Origin: Lytechinus pictus
Lineage: Eukaryota > Echinodermata > Echinoidea > Temnopleuroida > Toxopneustidae
DNA: 64,000 bases
Assembly: GCF_037042905.1 (NCBI RefSeq)
Contig: NC_087251.1
Span: forward strand, 35,768,501-35,832,500
Direction of reading: 5' to 3'
A program made the translations under genes and the position numbers. Below the pieces are notes generated by a model. The model saw nothing but the letters and a program-made list of their open reading frames with translations. It was not told the DNA's origin and did no database searches. Below are positions 57,609 to 64,000 of this stretch, in pieces; within the stretch, counting starts at the first letter, position 1; every line of letters starts with the position of its first letter.

Positions 57609-59572
57609 CTAATCTTCCTGTGAACATTGCTGGGTCTGCTGCTGCTGGGGCGTCTGAGATGAATCATTCAGGCTTGCCAAGAAGCTTGTCATACTAAAGT
57701 CACTTGACTCCCTAGAACTTCTGCCTGCTGAGAGAGAAGGGGCGCTGGCGGAGCGTGGCTGCATGGTGGTGTAGGAGGGCGTTGAATGGTCGTTCATCCC
57801 AGGTATCACGTTCGCCATGTAGGACTGCTTCATGGAGTGCCAAACGCTGGTGGAAACTGGGTTGGTAGGCCAAAGGTGTGGTGGGGGCTGCCATCCATCT
57901 CCGCAGGGGGGTTGACTGACCCCTGAACTTGTACCAGGTCTTGCTATTGGAGGATCCGAGGGAGGTTGCAGTGATGTGTGTCGATGCTGCATGAACAGAG
58001 AGTCTTGGCGTCTGGTGCTGGCTTCATCTTGTATGTCAAGGAGCAAGTTGCTCAGCAGTCTGTTTGCCTTCCTATACAAGTCATCAGGGAGTTGCTGCAG
58101 CACCGAACCGACGTAGTTAGTGAACTGCTCACGGTCTGGATGCTGTGACTGGGGCCTGTCAAGTGTACGCAACACCTGGGCAGAAAGGGCCATCAGCTGC
58201 TCGCTGTTTTGCTGGTTCTTGATAAGATGATCCAGAACATCCGTCTCCTGCTGTCTCGGGGACTTTTGTGGTGCCTTACCCTTGTTGTACCTGCTGCCCC
58301 TGGGGAATGGAGTGCTTTCCTTGCTGGCTCCATCTAAAGACTGCTGATTAGTGGTAGCTTCCTCCTGGTTTTCTGGCTGGGCTGGCTCTACCTGTCTTTC
58401 CACCCCTCGCTCCTGGTCCTCTTCTTCTTCCTCTTCCTCCCGAGGTGCTGGTCCTCTGGCCTCAATACGTTCCTGTAGCTGAAAAGATACAAAGCAAAGA
58501 ATGTTTTGAGATGAGGAAATGTTAAGATATAAATCAAAGTTAATGTAAAATAATTCAAAATAATTTTTAGTTAAATTTTATTCCATTTTTCGTGATATGA
58601 TGTATTTCACATTTTTTGGGGGGTTTTTTGTTGTTGTTAAGTATACTTACACTAACTATGTTCCTCCTTTGCACAACGTACATGTGAGGGGTGAGGAAGT
58701 CAAAAAGCTGCAGCAGGCGCTTGTTGGCATCAGTAAGGACCTCAGCTCCAGATCCACTCTTTTGTGCTTTCTTCTTTAGCCGTCCAAGCTTTGTCCTCAG
58801 ACTCTCGTACCACTGTTGCAGCTCCAACCCCGTCTTGTCCATGGCCTGTCCTTGCTGATCCCACAGACGTGCTCTGGCCTGGGTGTCCCTCCAGAGGTCT
58901 CTTGATTTGTTATACAGGCTATCGTTCTCCTTGAGGAATTCAGCTACCTCCACCATTTCTTCTTCGGAAAGGACGACAGGAGGCCTCGGGGCCTTACGCC
59001 TTCTCTTTGCAGGGGGCTGGGCATTTTCTCCATCAGTGTCCCTGCCTTTTTCTGTCTCATCTTCATCGTCATCTTCATCTGCAGTAGCAGGAGTAGCAGC
59101 TGTGGAGGCAGTGGATGTGGAACCTGCAGTAAAGTTTGTGGCGGTGATGACGGTGGTGATGCTGGTGGTAGCAGCAGTGCTGCCTGGCCTCACGGTGCCT
59201 CATGATTTATAATGGAAAAAACAGCTTTACATGACTTAGGCCTACATAAAACTCCATTCCATCTCAAAAATTCTTCAAATATTTAGATAAGAATTGATTA
59301 CAAATATTTCAAAATTACAATTCAATTCATTATAAAAACATATTGACTTGCTTTCTCACTTTGATATTCCTAACTCAGCTGTACTTACCAATAACACAAG
59401 GAGAGTCGTGTGGCTGAGCAGTGATTGGGGCCTGAATAGGCCTATCCTCCGTCTCTGCATCCTCAGGAGAAGGCACAGAGGATTCTTCTGCCACTTGAGA
59501 TTGTTGTGGAGTGTCGGGAGGTCTCTTCTTAGCCTTCTGTCCTCGAACATTTCTGTTTTTTCTTGGAGCCAT
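57609..59572 (-). CDS. MADF/Myb-like DNA-binding protein of the Harbinger-type transposon
   Basis: There are three exons: 59572-59389, 59198-58651 and 58478-57609, with donors ATTG|GTAAGT and TTAGT|GTAAGT and acceptors AATCATGAG| and TTTTCAG|. Lengths 184+548+870 total 1,602 nt, giving 533 residues in one frame. Exon 1 starts MAPRKNRNVRGQKAKKRPP, a likely nuclear signal. Exon 2 has a Thr/Ala-rich stretch, an acidic run (DEDDDEDETEK), a basic patch (AKRRRKAPRPP) and a trihelix-like MADF/Myb domain at about residues 135-210 (SEEEMVEVAEFLKEND, then SLYNKSRDLWRDT and LRTKLGRLKKKAQ). Exon 3 has an acidic start, a helical part (YVGSVLQQLPDDLYRKANRL) and a Gln/Ser-rich tail. In Harbinger systems this partner carries the nuclease to the nucleus and to the TIRs. 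Unlike the nuclease it is intact. Confidence 0.8.
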
Positions 59573-60207
59573 ATTTAAGATCTTGGTGCTGTGTAGTGTC
59601 CGAGAAAATATGTGAAGTCAGCGTCGGCTGGCCCTCCTTTCATAGTCCGTTGGCCTTCAGATGTCGCCGCTTGCTATGCGATATGTGTCGGATGGCAGTT
59701 TGGTTAATGAGCGATTACCCTCCGATGTCACAACGGATAGCAATCGGACGGTACTAATTATCACGTTAACCGCCGATGAGAATCGAATTGGTGATGGGCG
59801 GCTATCAGGCGCGTCGGGCAGACCGCCGATTGCAATCAGATGAGCGTCAGATGACAGTAAATCATCGGACACTCATCAGATTGCCGTCGGACGTCGGCTA
59901 GACAGGTCCGATAGTTGCACAACACGATTCTGACACACATCGGACTGACTCGACATTCATCCGACGCTGACTCGATTTGCGACCGGAAATGGCGTCCGAT
60001 GGCGAACTAAGCTCTGAGCTTAGTTCCTTCATCGTCCGATTTCGCCTCATCGGATTACGCCCGACACGTCGGACACTGACCTGATAGTCGACAAAATCAA
60101 ATCGGATTCATCGGAGTGTGATACGATACTCTTCGGTGGGTTACCGGAAGAAAAAAACTTTGCTTCCGATGAGTGACCGATGAGCCCAATTCTCTGTGGA
60201 ATGGGGG

Positions 60208-60402
60208 TATAATCATCCCTCGAGTTGATCAATTCCTTTACTTGTTCAACTATGCGTATTGTCTCATCATTCACTTGGCATTGCACAGCCCACTGCTTTT
60301 GAATTTCATTGTTATCCATGAAGTACTTATCATTCAAGAATCTTATGTTACCTCCCAACACAGAATGAGCTCCATACCTGGCCATTCCTGCTATATGTGC
60401 CA
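60208..60402 (-). pseudogene. 5' part of an unidentified minus-strand exon split by the transposon
   Basis: The frame reads ARYGAHSVLGGNIRFLNDKY, then NNEIQKQWAVQCQVNDETIR and VEQVKELINSRDDY up to the transposon junction. A possible splice acceptor (AAAAATTATACAG) precedes it at 60403, giving a phase-1 exon; no upstream exon was found in the window. Composition and readability look genuinely coding, and the frame resumes at 54885 on the far side of the element. It could be a host gene or an older mobile-element gene; I do not recognise the family. Confidence 0.55.
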
Positions 60403-60779
60403 CTGTATAATTTTTTGGAATTCATAGCTTTCACAACAAACGTAACGTAAGCACGGACAAGAAATATTTTATATTAAGACCTTAAAATGGGGCAATCACT
60501 TTAAGTAGTTATGAAAAAGAAGCATTATGTCACTACATAAAACAATAATAACTCTAAGTGCGAGGAAATATATTTGGTGTATATTGACTTGAAAACGGGA
60601 GGTTTTACAGCAGGATTATATATCTCGTTAAACAGACGATGCGACCACCAGGAACAATGAAGACATAGCTAGGCCTTGAGCAAATTATGTTTCATAAAGT
60701 TATGAAAAATGTTTTTTATGAAATATAACATAATTATTATTATAATTATAATGAACAATAATTTCTTCTTTCCCGCTAT

Positions 60780-60895
60780 GTTTCTCTAGTTCTCCCTCTT
60801 TTTTTTTTTTTTTTTGGGGGGGGGGGTCAGCCGATTGGGGGGGGACACGTGCCCCCCCCCCCCCCGTAGTTACGCCACTGTGCGTGAAAATAAGA
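60780..60895. mobile_element. End of a TACGCCACTG-type element
   Basis: A poly-T/poly-G junction, GGGGGACACGTGCCCCC, a C run and TAGTTACGCCACTGT lie together. The last block resembles the CAGTGGCGTA start at 48131. The other end of the element was not found. Confidence 0.4.
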
Positions 60896-60899
60896 CCCG

Positions 60900-62688
60900 T
60901 CTTAGGAGGGCTTAGGATACGCCAGTGATTTAATGTATGTGTTAATTGCTCATCCATTGGCTAAAAATATTTGACGGGCCTACTTTTTCTCAGTGCTCAG
61001 GCAATCCCAATATGGAGAGGATGAACACGAAAAAGACAAGCGATCGAGAAACTGAAACGTTTCTAAGAACAAGAGATCAGTATTGTTGAACAAGAGATTA
61101 GTATTGGTCAAATCATGATGGCAATATCAAGAAGACTACCCCCCCCCCCCCCCCCCCGTACCACCGACACCCTCCACAAATTTCTTCGAGATTACCAGTA
61201 ACGTTGCTTACCCACTATTTTCCATAGTTTGCAAAGTCCACATGCAAATTCATAGCCTTTTCAAATGCATAAGTAATTACTGGGAGTATTTTAAAGACAC
61301 CTGAATTTTTAAAACAGGGGTAATATCAAAGATTTTACTCAAATATGTTTAATAAATTCATAATAATAATCAATGGTAATAATGATTATGGATAAAATGC
61401 AATTTATTGGGACTTTAATTGTCTTAATTTTAATTTTTTTTAAGACAGTCCTTAACTAAAGAATAGTCGGATCGTACGATATTTGTTATGCGTCTGCTAC
61501 TGCTGGTCGCTGTGACCGAAAAGTCTAACAAAGTTACAGAGCAGAGGTGAGATATTCGACTTTTGTGGGGTTTTTTTCATGTAAAAAATGGAATAAGATA
61601 CAAGTTATGGCCCAAGTTATCAGTTCGCAATCCAATATACATTATTATCCAAGTGATATTATTAATATTCAACAACATTGTGTATACCGGTGGCGGTACC
61701 ATACGTACCGGTATTCGTGCAGCGCAGCTGTAGCTGCAGTGCTTTTGCTGCGGACTGGTTCGGAGCCGCTAGCTGGCCTTGGCCTGGGCCCTGTATCGGC
61801 CGGGCTTGGAGTTGGAGTTGGGCGCGGCCGCTGCAACCCTCTGGCTCTTTATAGGCCTAGTGTAAATCATAATTCATGATTTAATGCAGGTCGCAAGGTA
61901 GTTGGTTTCAAAAGAGGTGGTTGTATGGCAGTGTATCCTATTGCCGGACACCTTTATTTCAGTGCTTTAAAAATGACAACTAGAGCCTTTTTAGACTAGG
62001 TCCCTAGAGGAAATACAATCAAGAAAAATTTGCACTTGCTATTAAAAATATTATGAAAATTATGAATATGGTAAAATTAATTTATATTTACCAACCATTT
62101 TCTTTGCATCGCACTTGCCGCATACCCCTCCACGAAAAACAGTTATTTTCGTGCGTGACAAATTACATCATGATTCTGGACGCGCGCCGGACGGGTAAAG
62201 ATATTCTTGATTATAATGATGTAAGAACAAATTTGTGTGATTTTTTCTTCTTGTATCATATCATGAGTAAATTCTAAGTTTTTATTTGCTGTTTTTATAT
62301 CGATTCTGAGCAGATGTTGGTAATAAATTCGGGTTTGATAAATTATTTTATTTTTTCTTGTTAGCTGCATGTTTCATGGAACTTTCCAATATTATGCTCG
62401 TTCGTATCGTGACGCTCATCAAGTTCTATCGATGCGCTGCTGATCGTTGACGGCTCTATACTCACGTGACTTTACAACTATGTCTGGACTGAAGTAACAC
62501 TAACTCGGTAGATCTATCGTGGAGTGTGCTGAATATAAGATTGGCAGGAGGCACCCAAGGGTTCATTACATGCCGCAGCGCACAGAAAAATCAAGCCATT
62601 GAAGTCATGTGTTGTGGACACCAGAAGTGGGATCCGCAGCACGCGCGATCCACTAGTTAGAAATCCACTGCCAAACGCGATTCATGGT
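60900..62688. other. No supported gene; C run and a short GC-rich stretch
   Basis: There is a C run at about 61139-61157. The only GC-rich part is about 61690-61850 (GGTGGCGGTACC, CAGCTGTAGCTGCAG, GGGCGCGGCCGC); it could be promoter-like but carries no supported frame. The rest is AT-rich. Confidence 0.4.
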
Positions 62689-62728
62689 GCGAGGTTAGTA
62701 TACTAATACTATAGTATACTAACCTCGC
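62689..62728. repeat. Perfect 16-bp inverted repeat (hairpin)
   Basis: GCGAGGTTAGTATACT and AGTATACTAACCTCGC are exact complements around the 8-base loop AATACTAT. There is no T run after it, so it is not a simple terminator. It lies 20 bp from the foldback MITE at 62749. Confidence 0.9.
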
Positions 62729-62748
62729 AATATGTGTGAGTGGGCAGG

Positions 62749-63314
62749 AGGAGGCTCCTCAGTACAACAGTACAAGAGAGTAACTAAAAATCATTTACTA
62801 ACGTATGCTTACTCTCAACGGAGCCAGGGATTCCATCCCATTCATCTGCGTGTACCGCCAAAAAACCTGAAACTTTCGCCCCCGAGATTTCTACTTTCCT
62901 TCTAAAAGATCTAAAAATAGCCCTAAATCATGTAAATGGGATACAACTTCATTTCTATGCTATCATTTTATCAATTTTATTTTTTGATGCGTCCGTAACG
63001 TTGGCGAAGAACAATGAGAAACAAGATGGTGGCGTAAACATCGGGCAAGTCTCCCCTGTTTTTTCATAATATTTTTCTCATTTTTTTAATGAATTCTTAT
63101 TTTAAAATGACATCGATGGCATAGAAATGTCGGAAATTAAGTTGTATTCCATTTACATGATTTAGGGCTAGATCTTTTAAAAGGAAAGTGGAAATCTCGG
63201 GGGCGAAAGTTGCAGGTTTTTTGGCGGTACACGCAGATAAACGGGATGGAATCCCTGGCTCCGTTGAGAGTAAGCATTCATTAGTAAATGATTTTTACTC
63301 TCTTGGAGCCTCCT
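62749..63314. mobile_element. Foldback MITE with AGGAGGCTCC ends
   Basis: The ends AGGAGGCTCC and GGAGCCTCCT start arms of about 220 bp that match through TTACTCTCAACGGAGCCAGG, GGTACACGCAGA-type blocks and CTTTCGCCCCCGAGATTTC. The left arm has an extra 15-bp TCAGTACAACAGTAC between the end and AAGAGAGTAA. The centre (about 62985-63060) is unique and has no useful frame. Confidence 0.8.
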
Positions 63315-64000
63315 GGCTAGTTGGCAATGCCACTGACACTGTTTAGCTAGGTGATCTAGCCAGAATCTAACGTTAGTCTAGACTACTAAGATTAGATTGA
63401 TAAATCCGCTGTTTTAGAGTAGGCCTGGTTAAACATTTTCATATTTTTTTCAGTCCTCCTTCACAGACGGAAGACTCTCATAGGACTCGTAATGATGGTA
63501 GTTCGCTTGACACTTAACTAGATCTACACTCTTCAGCGTCTATGCTGTTGAAAATGGTGTGCTACCTCACCCTCTTCGGTTTCTCTTTAAATCTCACTTT
63601 CGATGGGAGAAATTAAGCACGAGAATAAAAATTGACATTTTAAGAATACAAAATATGACAAAATGCCTATCAAATCAGTGAAAAAGGAAAATGGGGCGAT
63701 CACCATGCCAGTTGTTGTTGTCCAGCCTGCCAGGCAATTAACTAAAACAATTTTGTGTTTCAAATGGCCGAATAACATGAAAATGGGCCACTGCTTTCCA
63801 TGTCTAAAGCTTAGATTTAGCACAATTTTTTTGTGGTTCAAATTAAAACTTTTTTTTGGTCTGCAAAGAAAAATAAGAATTTGATTATCATTTTGTTAAA
63901 AAGTGTGAAATTATTATAACCATAATTCTATAATCTGGCGGGCAATGGTTTTCAAGACCTTGTTTACATTACTCGACCTAGACTAGAGTCTAGTTAATTT
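63315..64000. other. No supported feature
   Basis: AT-rich sequence. The overlapping 84- and 73-residue frames at 63587-63884 on opposite strands have no recognisable motif. Confidence 0.5.

Larger units (their letters stand above)
54888..60207. mobile_element. Autonomous PIF/Harbinger-type DNA transposon
   Basis: The exact outer TIR CCCCCATTCCAC / GTGGAATGGGGG is flanked by TA on both sides (54886-54887 and 60208-60209). The element has two convergent genes, a DDE nuclease (+) and a MADF/Myb-like protein (-), the typical Harbinger pair. Both subterminal regions (about 54905-55270 and 59590-60185) are packed with TCCGAT/ATCGGA/TCGGAC words in both orientations, likely binding sites for the element's own DNA-binding protein. 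Most PIF/Harbinger members duplicate 3 bp; here only TA is shared. Confidence 0.85.

Noticed and set aside
61547-61879. 110-residue frame over a GC-rich stretch
   Set aside because: No motif, no splice signals and low-complexity Gly/Leu/Val content; composition alone explains it.

Overview
The window reads as repeat-dense nuclear DNA of a marine deuterostome, most likely a sea urchin or other echinoderm. Reasons: AT-rich background, interspersed GT-AG split genes, many short terminal-inverted-repeat (TIR) elements with G/C runs at their ends, tRNA-headed SINEs, and a SAMD9-like immune gene. The species call is inference. No prokaryotic feature is present.

Layout. 1-16,287: repeats only: the right arm of a foldback element at the left edge, a 2-kb near-perfect inverted pair (4842-6917), a hAT-like block (8798-13876) with a 3.1-kb TIR element inside it, a hAT MITE with an 8-bp target duplication, and a TTAA-flanked MITE. 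16,288-35,326 (+): one multi-exon gene. Three small phase-1 exons (16288-16417, 17140-17292, 17698-18129) join in frame to a 4.1-kb exon (31227-35326), giving about 1,604 codons: a novel N-terminus, then SAM domain, P-loop NTPase core and TPR-like helices. Its 13.1-kb third intron holds a head-to-head SINE pair, a 3.7-kb foldback element, a tandem array and several MITEs. 35,327-48,400: satellites, a LINE endonuclease fragment with a 16-bp target duplication, further LINE fragments and more MITEs. 48,427-53,655: a nest of elements, one inside another. 54,836-60,402: an autonomous PIF/Harbinger-type transposon (54888-60207) that splits a minus-strand reading frame. Removing the element plus one copy of its TA target duplication rejoins that frame. 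60,208-64,000: sparse, with a perfect hairpin and one foldback MITE.

How the genes relate. The SAMD9-like protein is the only strong host gene. Members of this family are cytosolic innate-immune effectors. The transposon carries two convergent genes: a DDE nuclease (+), broken by three apparent 1-nt losses, and an intact three-exon MADF/Myb-like DNA-binding protein (-), the usual partner pair of PIF/Harbinger elements. Everything else is mobile or tandem DNA. All coordinates were read by eye; repeat boundaries are good to a few bases where target duplications are quoted and to tens of bases elsewhere.
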